A DNA stretch of 60,799 nt from Hoylesella buccalis ATCC 35310 (GTDB taxonomy: Bacteria; Bacteroidota; Bacteroidia; Bacteroidales; Bacteroidaceae). Position 1 is the stretch's first letter. Every line of letters starts with the position of its first letter. Shown in pieces: positions 47,784 through 56,601 of the stretch. The position numbers were made by a program, and so were the translations under genes. The stretch is from contig NZ_ADEG01000041.1 in NCBI RefSeq assembly GCF_000177075.1, positions 1 through 60,799 of the forward strand, in the 5' to 3' direction. The notes under the pieces are model-generated. The model was not told the origin of the DNA. It ran no database searches and worked only from the letters and a program-made list of their open reading frames with translations.

Positions 47784-48092
47784 TTATAATTTCATGTTTT
47801 CAATACTGTTCACCTGATCACTACCAAAGTTTCGGTAAACGTTTATAATAATGGCAATCGCCACCGCTGTCTCGGCAGCACTGATGCCAATAGAGAACAA
47901 CGTGAAGAAAAAGCCCTCCAACTGTTCGGGGAACAGGATGCGATTAAACACGGCAAAGTTGATGTCTGCTGAGTTAAGAACCAACTCTACGGAGATTAAC
48001 ATAGCCAATAAATTACGACGGGTAACGAAGCCAAATACGCCAATAAAGAACAATAGCGCACTCAGACCTATCAAACATTCAACGGGTATCAT
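47784..48092 (-). CDS. nuoK: NADH-quinone oxidoreductase subunit K
   Basis: Three-helix membrane subunit (102 residues) of the MrpC-like family. The conserved glutamates are in MLISVELVLNSADINFAVF and SAAETAVAIAIIINVYR. The start overlaps the nuoJ stop by four bases. Confidence 0.95.
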   Translation of the reverse strand: MIPVECLIGLSALLFFIGVFGFVTRRNLLAMLISVELVLNSADINFAVFNRILFPEQLEGFFFTLFSIGISAAETAVAIAIIINVYRNFGSDQVNSIENMKL

Positions 48093-48610
48093 TTATCATC
48101 CTCCTTTCTGGCAATCAACAAACCGCCAATAATACATGCCAACAAGAACACAGAAATGAGTTCAAAGGGCAAAACATACTGATATTTTTCAGAGCCTACC
48201 AATGCTTGTCCAATGACATTCATCGGGACTTCTGCGTCGGCAACCTGCGCTGCTTGATGAATAAACTGGTTCTTCACCAAGACACCTATCACGGTAGCCA
48301 GTCCTATCAATGAGAGCAAAGCCCCCTGAATGACGCGTGAACCTTTGAGATGTTCTACTAATCCTTGGAGCGTACGCTTGGATACCAACTGTATTGCAAA
48401 GATATAGAGTATCGTGATGCCCCCTGCATAAATAGCAATCTGTGCTGCTCCCAAATATGTATATCCTAAAAGGAAATAGATACCTGCAACACCAAATAAA
48501 ACAAATATCAGAAAGGTAGCCGCCCGCATAATCCTTTTTGTTAGTACACACATAATGGCAGAGCCCAAAATGACGACTGCCAAAATGCAAAACATGATTA
48601 AATTAGCCAT
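48089..48610 (-). CDS. nuoJ: NADH-quinone oxidoreductase subunit J
   Basis: Five-helix membrane subunit, 173 residues, with FLIFVLFGVAGIYFLLGYTYLGAAQIAIYAGGITILYIFAI, the broken helix that couples quinone reduction to the antiporters. Translation is coupled to nuoK by an ATGA overlap; nuoI lies 14 bases upstream. Confidence 0.94.
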   Translation of the reverse strand: MANLIMFCILAVVILGSAIMCVLTKRIMRAATFLIFVLFGVAGIYFLLGYTYLGAAQIAIYAGGITILYIFAIQLVSKRTLQGLVEHLKGSRVIQGALLSLIGLATVIGVLVKNQFIHQAAQVADAEVPMNVIGQALVGSEKYQYVLPFELISVFLLACIIGGLLIARKEDDK

Positions 48611-48624
48611 ATACGTTACTACTT

Positions 48625-49158
48625 TTATTTGGTTTTGGTATTAAATTGTCCAATGGTCAGCGGTGCCCCACCGTCTATCAAGCCTGGCAAACTTCCGCCT
48701 TGATACACTTCCTTGTCAAGGTGCATGGTCAAGGAATCTCGCTCAAACACACTGTTTTCAAAGTCGTTGGTAAACTCAATGGCGTTGAAGTTACAAGAAT
48801 TAACACAGAGTTGGCAGAACATACAATCGCCTAATTTGTACTGATAGTCTACCAATTGTTTCTTTTTCCTGCCCGTCTCTTCGTTGACAACCATTTCACT
48901 CTTAATGAGTATGGTCTCATTGGGACAGGCTTTCTCGCACATAGTGCACGCTACACAGTTGTGAGTGCCGTCTTCGTTACGCTTAAACACTAAGCGTCCA
49001 CGGTGACGTTGAGCCACATGCAGTGTCGTCTTGCGGTTCTCTGGATATTGTTCGGTGCTTTTTGGGGTGAAGTATTCCTTCAAGGTAACCCTCAACCCCG
49101 TTACAAGCGACTTGACTCCACACCAGACTTCGCTAAAATATGATTGTTTATTTTCCAT
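48625..49158 (-). CDS. nuoI: NADH-quinone oxidoreductase subunit I (two 4Fe-4S)
   Basis: Peripheral-arm subunit carrying two 4Fe-4S clusters. The 177 residues have ligands C68, C71, C74 and C78 in NCVACTMCEKACPNE and C112, C115, C118 and C122 in DCMFCQLCVNSCNFNAIEF. The second motif lacks the usual proline after its last Cys (CN for CP). The C-terminal 40 residues, ending QFNTKTK, are polar. In this operon NuoI would be the furthest iron-sulfur subunit, because the genes for the NADH-binding E, F and G subunits are missing. Confidence 0.93.
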   Translation of the reverse strand: MENKQSYFSEVWCGVKSLVTGLRVTLKEYFTPKSTEQYPENRKTTLHVAQRHRGRLVFKRNEDGTHNCVACTMCEKACPNETILIKSEMVVNEETGRKKKQLVDYQYKLGDCMFCQLCVNSCNFNAIEFTNDFENSVFERDSLTMHLDKEVYQGGSLPGLIDGGAPLTIGQFNTKTK

Positions 49159-49187
49159 CTTACTGAATCTTCAAGAAATGAAACGTT

Positions 49188-50273
49188 TTAACCGTGGATA
49201 CCAAAAGCCACACAAATGGTCATCAGTATGAGATTTACCAATGCCAATGGCATGAGATACTTCCACTCTAAAGTTAAGATTTGGTCAATTCTCAAACGTG
49301 GGAACGTCCAGCGAATCCACATCAGAAGCCAAACTACAACAAAGGTCTTGCCTAAGAACCACACAATACCAGGAATATAATTCATCACCGCATCGAAGCC
49401 TTCGACACCAATATTGAAAGGTGCCCAACCGCCTAAGAACACAGCAGTGGCTAATCCTGCGATAACAAATAGGTTGAGGTATTCTGCCAAATAGTAGAAA
49501 CCAAAACCCATTCCCGAATACTCTGTATGGTATCCAGCAGTCAACTCGCTCTCTGCCTCTGCCAAGTCGAACGGTCCACGGTTCGCTTCAGCGTTGCCAG
49601 CTACCAAGAACAGCAAGAATGCAATGATAGCAGGAAGGTGTCCTTTGATAATTAACCAGTTCCATGGTCCTGTCTGTGCTTCCACAATTCCACTCATCTG
49701 CATCGTTCCCGTCAAGGCAACAGCCGCAATGAGGGTCAGTCCCAAGGTCATTTCATACGAAATCATCTGCACCGCTCCACGCATGGCAGACAAAACAGAA
49801 TATTTGTTATTCGATGCCCATCCTGCCAAAAAGACGCCTAACACACCAATGCTCGATATGGCAGTCACCAAGAAGATGCCCACGTTAAAGTCGAGAATGT
49901 GCGCTCCCTTATTCCAAGGAAGGAACGAGAAGGTGCCCACTGAGGCAATCACAACAAAGAATGGCGCAATATAATACAAGAATTTGTCGGCTTTGTCAAC
50001 GGCAAAGATTTCCTTAATGAGCATCTTAAACACGTCGGCAAACACCTGAAGCGTTCCCCAAAAGCCCACACGCATAGGCCCGAGACGGCATTGGAAGTAA
50101 GCACACACCTTACGTTCCATGAATATCAACACTATCGCCAACAAGGCGTAGGCAGTGAGAATGGCGACACCAACGATAACACATTCAATGAATATCGTCC
50201 AAAAATCGTTCAAACCTAAGGTTTGTCGAAGAAGGGTGTCGAACCATGTGGTTACTATACTAAAATCAAACAT
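49188..50273 (-). CDS. nuoH: NADH-quinone oxidoreductase subunit H
   Basis: Eight-helix membrane subunit next to the quinone site, 361 residues. MERKVCAYFQCRLGPMRVGFWG, the FDLAEAESELTAGYHTEYSGM loop with conserved acidic residues and RWTFPRLRIDQIL are present. It lies 29 bases upstream of nuoI and 82 downstream of nuoCD, the largest gap between genes of the operon. Confidence 0.95.
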   Translation of the reverse strand: MFDFSIVTTWFDTLLRQTLGLNDFWTIFIECVIVGVAILTAYALLAIVLIFMERKVCAYFQCRLGPMRVGFWGTLQVFADVFKMLIKEIFAVDKADKFLYYIAPFFVVIASVGTFSFLPWNKGAHILDFNVGIFLVTAISSIGVLGVFLAGWASNNKYSVLSAMRGAVQMISYEMTLGLTLIAAVALTGTMQMSGIVEAQTGPWNWLIIKGHLPAIIAFLLFLVAGNAEANRGPFDLAEAESELTAGYHTEYSGMGFGFYYLAEYLNLFVIAGLATAVFLGGWAPFNIGVEGFDAVMNYIPGIVWFLGKTFVVVWLLMWIRWTFPRLRIDQILTLEWKYLMPLALVNLILMTICVAFGIHG

Positions 50274-50355
50274 GATCTATTTAAGTTATTTATATTGAAC
50301 AAGTTGCTAACACGAAGCAAAGCATTGCTACAAGTTTTCAACTTATATATACCTG

Positions 50356-51927
50356 CTATCTGTCAATATCTGGAATGACAAAGTCGAGCGCCGCACCTGC
50401 AGTAACAAGGTCAGCTATCTTCTGTCCTCGCAACATCTCATCCATGGCAGCGACATGATTCAAGCCCATAGGACGGAATTTCAAGCGGTAAGGCATCTTG
50501 TCTCCCTTGGAATCCAAGTAAACTCCTATTTCACCACGCGAGCCTTCGCAAGAGAAATACCATTGTCCTTCAGGTACTTTGATGATTGGCTTCTGCTTTA
50601 CATAGAAGTCGCCTGCTGGAATATTATCAATGAGCTGTTCGATGATACGAATACTTTGCTTGATTTCCTCAATACGATTAAGGTATCTACCAAACGAATC
50701 GCAATGTTCGTTGAGCACTTCCTCAAACTCTACCTTGTCGTACATGGCATAAGGATGATACTTGCGCACATCGTTTTTCCAACCAGAAGCACGTCCAGAG
50801 GCACCCGTCACACCGTAACTAATGATGTTTTCGAGACTCATGGGCGCAATCCCCTTGAAGCGTTGTTGCATGATGACGTTATCTCCAAACACATCCATGT
50901 ACTCTTGTAACATGGGTTTGAGATAAGCACACAGTTTCTTGGTGTTCTCCACAAAGTTGGGATCGATATCATCTTGGCAACCGCCAATACGGTAATAGTT
51001 TTGGATGAGTCGTCCACCTGTAGTCTCCTCCATGACGTTCAGCACGTGTTCGCGGTCGCGCATGCTGTACAAGAAGGCTGTCAAAGCGCCCAAATCCTGT
51101 GCGCAACAACCTAAATATAGCAAGTGCGAGTCGATACGCTGCAACTCGTCCATGATGGTACGGATGTACTGTATGCGCTCGGTCAGTTCTATTTCCATCG
51201 CCTCTTCGATGACGCCCACCAACGCATGGCGGTTCATCATGGCACTGAGGTAGTCCATTCGGTCGGTCAACGCCAAGGTTTGAGGATAGGTGTATGCCTC
51301 ACACATCTTCTCCATTCCACGGTGGATATATCCCAAATGCGGATAAATTCGCTTCACGGTTTCACCGTCCAACACACTTTGCAAACGAAGTACGCCGTGC
51401 GTACTGGGGTGTTGAGGACCAATGTTGATAACGAAATCGTTGTCTGTAAACAACGGAACGCGAGTCTCTACCAAGTTACCGTTCTTGTCGAGCGAATATT
51501 GGAACGTGTAATCCAACTCCACATCCTCTTCCAAAGTGTACTGGTTGTTCTCGGGCGAGACATCGAAGTTCTTACGAAGTGGATAGCCCTTGAAATCATT
51601 GCGCAAATAAAGACGGCGCATATCCTTATGCCCCAAGAACTTAATACCTAAGAAGTCGTAAACTTCACGCTCTAAGATATCGGCAGCCTTCCATAGGTTG
51701 GAAACGGTATCGAGAACATACTCCTCCCCTATTTGCTGCGCTATCGCCTTGACCGATGTACGTTCGTGAGTTTGTGTGTTTTCTAAAATATAAATACATC
51801 CTAACCCTTCTTCGCCAAAGTCTTCGCCAACAATGGTAACAAGGTAATCGAAATGCTTGTCGTTCTTCAGTTTTGACATCTCTTGTGCCAAGTTACTGAA
51901 TGCAATTTCTATATTTTCTAATTTCAT
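50356..51927 (-). CDS. nuoCD: NADH-quinone oxidoreductase subunits C and D, fused
   Basis: One 523-residue chain joins NuoC (about 1-150, with AADILEREVYDFLGIKFLGHKDMRRLYL) to NuoD (about 165-523, with NIGPQHPSTHGVLRL, where quinone-site His lies, and GRASGWKNDVRKYHPYAMY). NuoD is related to the large subunit of NiFe hydrogenases; its metal-binding cysteines are not retained, as in all complex I. The C-D fusion also occurs in E. coli and Bacteroidetes. Confidence 0.95.
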   Translation of the reverse strand: MKLENIEIAFSNLAQEMSKLKNDKHFDYLVTIVGEDFGEEGLGCIYILENTQTHERTSVKAIAQQIGEEYVLDTVSNLWKAADILEREVYDFLGIKFLGHKDMRRLYLRNDFKGYPLRKNFDVSPENNQYTLEEDVELDYTFQYSLDKNGNLVETRVPLFTDNDFVINIGPQHPSTHGVLRLQSVLDGETVKRIYPHLGYIHRGMEKMCEAYTYPQTLALTDRMDYLSAMMNRHALVGVIEEAMEIELTERIQYIRTIMDELQRIDSHLLYLGCCAQDLGALTAFLYSMRDREHVLNVMEETTGGRLIQNYYRIGGCQDDIDPNFVENTKKLCAYLKPMLQEYMDVFGDNVIMQQRFKGIAPMSLENIISYGVTGASGRASGWKNDVRKYHPYAMYDKVEFEEVLNEHCDSFGRYLNRIEEIKQSIRIIEQLIDNIPAGDFYVKQKPIIKVPEGQWYFSCEGSRGEIGVYLDSKGDKMPYRLKFRPMGLNHVAAMDEMLRGQKIADLVTAGAALDFVIPDIDR

Positions 51928-51943
51928 ATCCGATATACCTTAT

Positions 51944-52639
51944 TTAATGTTGATGTTCTAACTCTTCTTGGGGATGAAAGTCTTCGGGAACGTGAGTCAC
52001 TACGATAGGCTTGTTTTCCTTCAGTTTTTGTTGGTACACCTCTGCGTTACTCAATCCGTGGTGGTGAGCCTCTTGCTTATGGTTGACACCTCCGAAGAAT
52101 TTTTCTACTTTGATTTTGCGCTGCAGCTGCATCATGCCATACATGATAGCCTCTGGGCGTGGCGGACATCCCGGTATGAAGACATCAACAGGGACAATCT
52201 CATCAATTCCTCTTACCACATGATAACTGCTCTTGAACGGACCACCAGAAATGGCACATCCTCCTACCGCAATAACGTATTTGGGTTCTGCCATTTCATC
52301 GTATAAACGCCTAAAAGCAGGTGCCATTTTGTTGGTAATGGTTCCAGCACACATAATCAGGTCGGCTTGTCGTGGAGAGTTACGCGTTACCTCGAATCCG
52401 AAACGAGCGAAATCGTAACGGGCGCATCCCACTGCCATAAACTCAATACCGCAACAGCTGGTGGCGAAGGTCAAGCTCCAGAGCGAGTTGGCACGCCCCC
52501 AGTTAATCAATTGGTCCAGCGACCCTGTGACAACATTCACGCCTCCTTCATGGAGTTCGTCAACAATGCGTTCCAACGATTCGTTGTCCTTAAACTCCTC
52601 GTATGGAATACTCTTGATATACGGTTTCTTTATTTCCAT
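51944..52639 (-). CDS. nuoB: NADH-quinone oxidoreductase subunit B (cluster N2)
   Basis: Binds the terminal cluster N2, which reduces quinone. ATG 52639 gives 231 residues starting MEIKKPYIKS. Ligands C62 and C63 in ATSCCGIEFMAVG, C97 in MCAGTITNK and C158 in IPGCPPRPEA are intact. The His-rich tail (EELEHQH) extends beyond the core by about 50 residues. The ORF opening at 52660 runs deeper into nuoA and is not used. The start overlaps nuoA by ten bases. Confidence 0.94.
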   Translation of the reverse strand: MEIKKPYIKSIPYEEFKDNESLERIVDELHEGGVNVVTGSLDQLINWGRANSLWSLTFATSCCGIEFMAVGCARYDFARFGFEVTRNSPRQADLIMCAGTITNKMAPAFRRLYDEMAEPKYVIAVGGCAISGGPFKSSYHVVRGIDEIVPVDVFIPGCPPRPEAIMYGMMQLQRKIKVEKFFGGVNHKQEAHHHGLSNAEVYQQKLKENKPIVVTHVPEDFHPQEELEHQH

Positions 52640-52980
52640 TCCAAAGCTCCTTTCCGCCAAGCATACGCCAAGCCTAAGACAAGTACCACGAGGAAGAAAC
52701 CGATGCTAACCAAAGCCATAGCTCCAAAATCTCGCACAACTACCGCCCACGGATAGAGCAGCACAGTCTCGATATCGAACATGAGGAAAAGGATAGCGAA
52801 GAGGTAATAACCAACGTGCATGGGAAGCCACGAAGAACCTCTCGTTGGGATACCACTCTCATAGGGTTCGCCTTTTACCGCATTATACGAGCGCGGACCT
52901 ATCAACTTTGCAATGACATAAGCTGCCACTACCAAGGTTACGGCCGTCAACAAAACGGTAACGAATAAAGTAAAATTCAT
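52630..52980 (-). CDS. nuoA: NADH-quinone oxidoreductase subunit A
   Basis: Three-helix membrane subunit, 116 residues from ATG 52980 (MNFTLFVTVLLTAVTLVV). The loop KGEPYESGIPTRG carries the invariant Glu-Ser/Cys-Gly pattern, here with Ser where Cys is usual (YESGI for YECGF). FLMFDIETVLLYPWAV with the Asp-Glu pair is present. It is the promoter-proximal gene of the nuo operon. The ORF opening 17 codons upstream begins in the leader and is rejected. Confidence 0.92.
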   Translation of the reverse strand: MNFTLFVTVLLTAVTLVVAAYVIAKLIGPRSYNAVKGEPYESGIPTRGSSWLPMHVGYYLFAILFLMFDIETVLLYPWAVVVRDFGAMALVSIGFFLVVLVLGLAYAWRKGALEWK

Positions 52981-53047
52981 AAAAATTATTATAATTATAA
53001 TTGTTCTCGCTTTCTGTCGAAACACATACATTTTTACAAATGCGATG

Positions 53048-53080
53048 CAAAGTTAATCATTATTTTGAGATTTTTTACAA
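53048..53080 (-). promoter_or_regulatory. Probable promoter of the nuo operon
   Basis: On the minus strand TTG (53080-53078), 22 bases, then TAACTTTG (53055-53048). The start would be near 53041, leaving about 60 bases of leader before nuoA. Confidence 0.55.
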
Positions 53081-53733
53081 GATATGACAAAAAAAATAGG
53101 TTAAATTGCTAACTTCAGATTGCAAAATGAGATTCTCGAGTAATTATTTTATTTTTTGATCTTCAATGCACTTGTTCAACTTCCACCAACATCATACAAA
53201 TAAAAGTAAAAAGTTGATAGTATTTAAAGGTATATAATATTTGAAAATTCTTAACACAATACATTAGAAAACTCTCGGATTTTAGGGCGAAATCCTGGCG
53301 ATTTTTTCCACCAACCTCATGGTTGACGACAAATATGCGAATTTTACAAAATGTTGATATAGAAAGACTTACGAACCAGATAGCAGAAGGCATGGAGGTT
53401 AACTCCATGCTTTAGGCATCAAAAGGGGCGAAATTGGCATCTTAGAACCATGCAATTAGGGTGTTAAAGCAACGTTTTAAGATGCCAAAAGCATGCAGAT
53501 AAGCAGTTTAAAGCAATAAGATAAGAGAACAAGTCACTATTTCGGCTCCCTCAAAATTCTAAAACATAGAAAACTCGAGCTATTTTCTTAGGCTTATCTC
53601 AATGCTTTAACAGAGGAAAAATGTACTTGAAAATAAGAACAAAAGTTTACAAATATCTGCCTCTTCCCTTTTTGTAACAAGTAAATTCAGAGCAAAATCA
53701 CTACGCAGGAAATAAAGCAGGAGAATAAAAATG

Positions 53734-53760
53734 GAGGCAGCGAAAAAATTATTCTGCCTC
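53734..53760 (-). terminator. Minus-strand terminator after the gene remnant
   Basis: GAGGCAG (53734-53740) pairs with CTGCCTC (53754-53760). Read on the minus strand the hairpin is followed by CATTTTTATT. It overlaps the stop of the remnant reading frame. Confidence 0.5.
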
Positions 53761-53923
53761 AAATAGTGTCATCAGATGTATTTAACAACCAAATCGCTTG
53801 TATCTCTTTATTGGTGCCGGTATCGGTTCCTCTTTTAGATTTAATAAAGAATTTACCGAAAAGATTAAGCACATTGCTTGCTTTAACATGTGTTCCTTTA
53901 CCAGCAAAATAAATATTTCCTAA
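53759..53923 (-). pseudogene. Possible C-terminal gene remnant
   Basis: On the minus strand a 54-codon open stretch after a TAG reads GNIYFAGKGTHVKASNVL, then NLFGKFFIKSKRGTDTGTNK and EIQAIWLLNTSDDTI before TGA. Codon use and the terminator at its stop look genuine, but there is no ATG and the frame closes upstream. I do not recognise the family. It may be the tail of a decayed gene. Confidence 0.35.
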
Positions 53924-54377
53924 CTACAACAAGTATCAAGAATGAACCAATTCCCATCTGACACAAAAAGTGGAGCTTTGATATGATATCAGCTCCACTC
54001 CACCGACCTCCGTTAAACCCTATTGAAGAATAAGGTCAGTTTGTATCTCGCTTGACATTTTAGAATACTCTTCGTAACTATTAAAGAGTATGAAAATAAA
54101 TTTCCTAAAAACCACTATTCACAATTTGTCATAACGAGATGATATGTTATTAATAGGATTACACGAATCTTTTAAAATTGTTTTTTATGCGTTTTGCAAA
54201 GTAGTTATTCGTAACTATCGGCTAACAGGAAAACAACTTGCATGAGAATATAGCTCACTTTGCAAATATATAGAATATTATCATACACGTCAATAGCTTT
54301 AAGATTTATTAAGATATCCCAAAGAACCACGCCCATGTATGATGGCGTTCAAAGAACCAACAATTTACTTGGAATGC

Positions 54378-54536
54378 CTACAACACCCCAAGGGTGAACG
54401 CAATATAGACGAGCACAGCAAGTAAAATCAAGAATAAGATAGTTTTGATTAAGCAGCTGGTCACTTTTTTAATAAAAAAAATGGCCAAAGCGATGGCAAC
54501 TATACAAAAGATATACAAAGAAAAGTTTGAACTCAT
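54378..54536 (-). CDS. Small two-helix membrane protein
   Basis: A 52-residue ORF from ATG 54536 to TAG 54378. Almost the whole chain is two hydrophobic helices, SLYIFCIVAIALAIFFI and LIKTILFLILLAVLVYIAF, linked by KKVTSC. It lies 74 bases downstream of the RluA-type gene on the same strand and is probably co-transcribed. The regular hydrophobic pattern and short polar N-terminus support a real gene. Function unknown. Confidence 0.68.
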   Translation of the reverse strand: MSSNFSLYIFCIVAIALAIFFIKKVTSCLIKTILFLILLAVLVYIAFTLGVL

Positions 54537-54610
54537 TGAATCAATTACGCTAAAAACATGTTCATACTTGCGTTTGCTATAAAATTTTCAAACATCAAAT
54601 ACTCATTCGT

Positions 54611-55498
54611 TTATTTAAATAACTTCCTGAAAGCAGGAGGAATCTGCGTTTCAAATTCCATAGGCCGACGAGTCACTGGATGGGTAAAACAAAGCATGTA
54701 GGCATGCAGACATAGCCGATCAAGGGGATTGTCACCATTGCCATACTTGAAATCTCCACACACAGGATGCCCTATATCCGCAGAATGTACGCGTATCTGA
54801 TTCTTTCGTCCTGTTTCCAAGCGATATTCTACCAGCGAATGTTCGGTGGTACGATCTAAGGTATGAAAATGGGTAATGGCAAACTTTCCGCCATTATCTA
54901 CCGGACTTGAATAGGTAACGTAGGCCTTGTTGTCTTTCAACCAACTCGTGATAACCCCTTCGTCGTCTTCCATTTCGCCAGACACCACCGCCACATAACG
55001 GCGATCGTACACGATGTCGTGCCAGTTGTGTTCCAACTCTTGTTCTGTCGCCATATCCTTGGCGTAAATCATCAGACCACTGGTTTCTCTATCCAACCGA
55101 TGGACAACGTGTGCCGTGCATTTCTGTTTACTGTTTCTAAAATAATCATCAAGAACCCTTTTCACGTTTAATGAAGAATGACCCGCAGCCATGGACAGGA
55201 TGCCAACGTGCTTTTCAATCACAACCAAATAACGATCTTCGTAGACGATCTTCAAATAGCGGTTTTTGAAGTTGATGTTTTTTTTAGACTTGCTCACAGC
55301 AATTTTCATACCCGCCTCAAGCGGATAATCAAACTGCGTAATGCATTTGCCATTCACGATGATGCCTTTTCCAGCCAACGTCGCTTTGATTTTACTCTTG
55401 CTTAGGTTGGTAACATGATTCAGCAACCAGTTTAACAGCGTGTCAGCTTGCGCCACCTCATAGCGGTCATAATCGCCTTTCATCTTATTGATATCCAT
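54611..55498 (-). CDS. RluA family pseudouridine synthase
   Basis: Converts specific uridines in rRNA or tRNA to pseudouridine. The 295 residues have an N-terminal S4 RNA-binding domain (about 18-72; VTNLSKSKIKATLAGKGIIVNG) and a catalytic domain with VVHRLDRETSGLMIYAKD, catalytic Asp D136, and RKNQIRVHSADIGHPVCGD. The target site cannot be told from sequence alone; RluC/D-like is likely from the S4 domain. A second ATG at 55483 could be the start. Confidence 0.88.
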   Translation of the reverse strand: MDINKMKGDYDRYEVAQADTLLNWLLNHVTNLSKSKIKATLAGKGIIVNGKCITQFDYPLEAGMKIAVSKSKKNINFKNRYLKIVYEDRYLVVIEKHVGILSMAAGHSSLNVKRVLDDYFRNSKQKCTAHVVHRLDRETSGLMIYAKDMATEQELEHNWHDIVYDRRYVAVVSGEMEDDEGVITSWLKDNKAYVTYSSPVDNGGKFAITHFHTLDRTTEHSLVEYRLETGRKNQIRVHSADIGHPVCGDFKYGNGDNPLDRLCLHAYMLCFTHPVTRRPMEFETQIPPAFRKLFK

Positions 55499-55627
55499 CC
55501 AGTCTACTCTTCACTCGCACATGCGAAAGTCTTGTCATTTATCTTGAATGCTTTCAGTCAGGGACGTTTCCTCCTCCATGCCCATCAAATTGCATTCAAA
55601 TCATTCATCCAACAATCCAGCTATACC

Positions 55628-56515
55628 TTAAATTCTTATCTCTTTTAGGATGTCAGCCATCTTTTCTTTGGTTTTAATCGTTGTGGGTACCAATGGCAAA
55701 CGCAACACATTCTCAATGTACCCCATGTCGTTGAGCAAAGCCTTGACGCCAGCAGGGTTACCGTCAACGAACAAAAGACTATATAGCTCGGTAAACATGT
55801 GGTGTATTCTCCGCGCAGCTTCATATTCGCCTTGGAACTCAAGTCTAATCATTCTGGAAAATTCTCTGGGCAACGCATTCCCAATAACTGATATCACACC
55901 GGCTGCACCACTGGCAATCATGGAGAACGTCAGTGCGTCGTCCCCACTGATAATGTCAAACCTATCGGGTTTACCCTTGATGATTTCGTCCACCTGCTCA
56001 AGACTTCCAGCTGCCTCTTTAATGCCTACGATGTTTTCACAGTCGTGGGCCAACCGAACCGTTGTTTCGGCTTTCATGTTGACACCCGTACGCCCCGGCA
56101 CATTGTACATCACGACAGGAAGCGGACTGGCTGAAGCTATGGCCTTGAAATGTTGATACAATCCCTCTTGAGAGGGTTTGTTATAATAGGGACAGATACT
56201 CAAGATGCCATCGATTCCAGTCCAGTCTGTGGCTTTCATCTCTTCAATCACTTGTGCCGTATTGTTGCCTCCACAATACTTTAAGATTGGAACCAGCCCC
56301 TTGTTCTCCTCTTTAACCAACTCTGTGATCTTGTTTTTCTCATCCAACGTCAGACACGGTGTCTCACCGGTTGTCGCCAAGATGCATAGGAAATCAACAC
56401 CACTATCCAGTTGATAACGAATCAGTCGCTTTAACGCTGGATAATCTACTGCGCCATCCAACGTAAAAGGGGTAACTACTGCCACACCAAGTCCTCGAAA
56501 AATGTGATATCTCAT
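55628..56515 (-). CDS. dapA: 4-hydroxy-tetrahydrodipicolinate synthase
   Basis: First committed step to lysine and diaminopimelate: condenses pyruvate with aspartate semialdehyde. The 295-residue TIM barrel carries the Schiff-base lysine K166 (GIKEAAGS), Y137 and R142 (YNVPGRTGVN), and the LATTGE motif with T48-T49. TIKTKEKMADIL forms the C-terminal helix. Its product feeds the diaminopimelate used in peptidoglycan, the substrate of MurF and of the L,D-transpeptidase elsewhere in this window. Confidence 0.95.
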   Translation of the reverse strand: MRYHIFRGLGVAVVTPFTLDGAVDYPALKRLIRYQLDSGVDFLCILATTGETPCLTLDEKNKITELVKEENKGLVPILKYCGGNNTAQVIEEMKATDWTGIDGILSICPYYNKPSQEGLYQHFKAIASASPLPVVMYNVPGRTGVNMKAETTVRLAHDCENIVGIKEAAGSLEQVDEIIKGKPDRFDIISGDDALTFSMIASGAAGVISVIGNALPREFSRMIRLEFQGEYEAARRIHHMFTELYSLLFVDGNPAGVKALLNDMGYIENVLRLPLVPTTIKTKEKMADILKEIRI

Positions 56516-56544
56516 AAATGCCTTTTAATCTTACGATTTAATTG

Positions 56545-56552
56545 CAAATATA
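56545..56552 (-). promoter_or_regulatory. -7 element of a dapA promoter
   Basis: TATATTTG on the minus strand (56552-56545) lies 29 bases before the dapA ATG. The -33 position has no clear TTTG. Confidence 0.4.
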
Positions 56553-56601
56553 GCACTTTTAGCCGATAAAGCTAATCATAAGATAGAAAAAAACATTTTA
56601 T

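Larger units (their letters stand above)
53081..54377. other. 1.3-kb gene-poor region rich in inverted repeats
   Basis: No full gene is seen. Perfect or near-perfect hairpins are: GCATGGAG/CTCCATGC (53390-53410); TTGGCATCTTA/TAAGATGCCAA (53434-53444 and 53478-53488); an imperfect one of about 20 bases (53509-53600 region, AAAGCAATAAGATAAG against CTTATCTCAATGCTTT); GAGGCAG/CTGCCTC (53734-53760); and AGTGGAGCT/AGCTCCACT (53969-53977 and 53991-53999). A possible gene remnant lies at 53759-53923 (-). No tRNA, 6S, tmRNA or RNase P core was recognised. Confidence 0.5.

Noticed and set aside
53163..53408. 81-residue minus-strand ORF
   Set aside because: Low-complexity, AT-driven sequence with no domain pattern; it begins in a hairpin.
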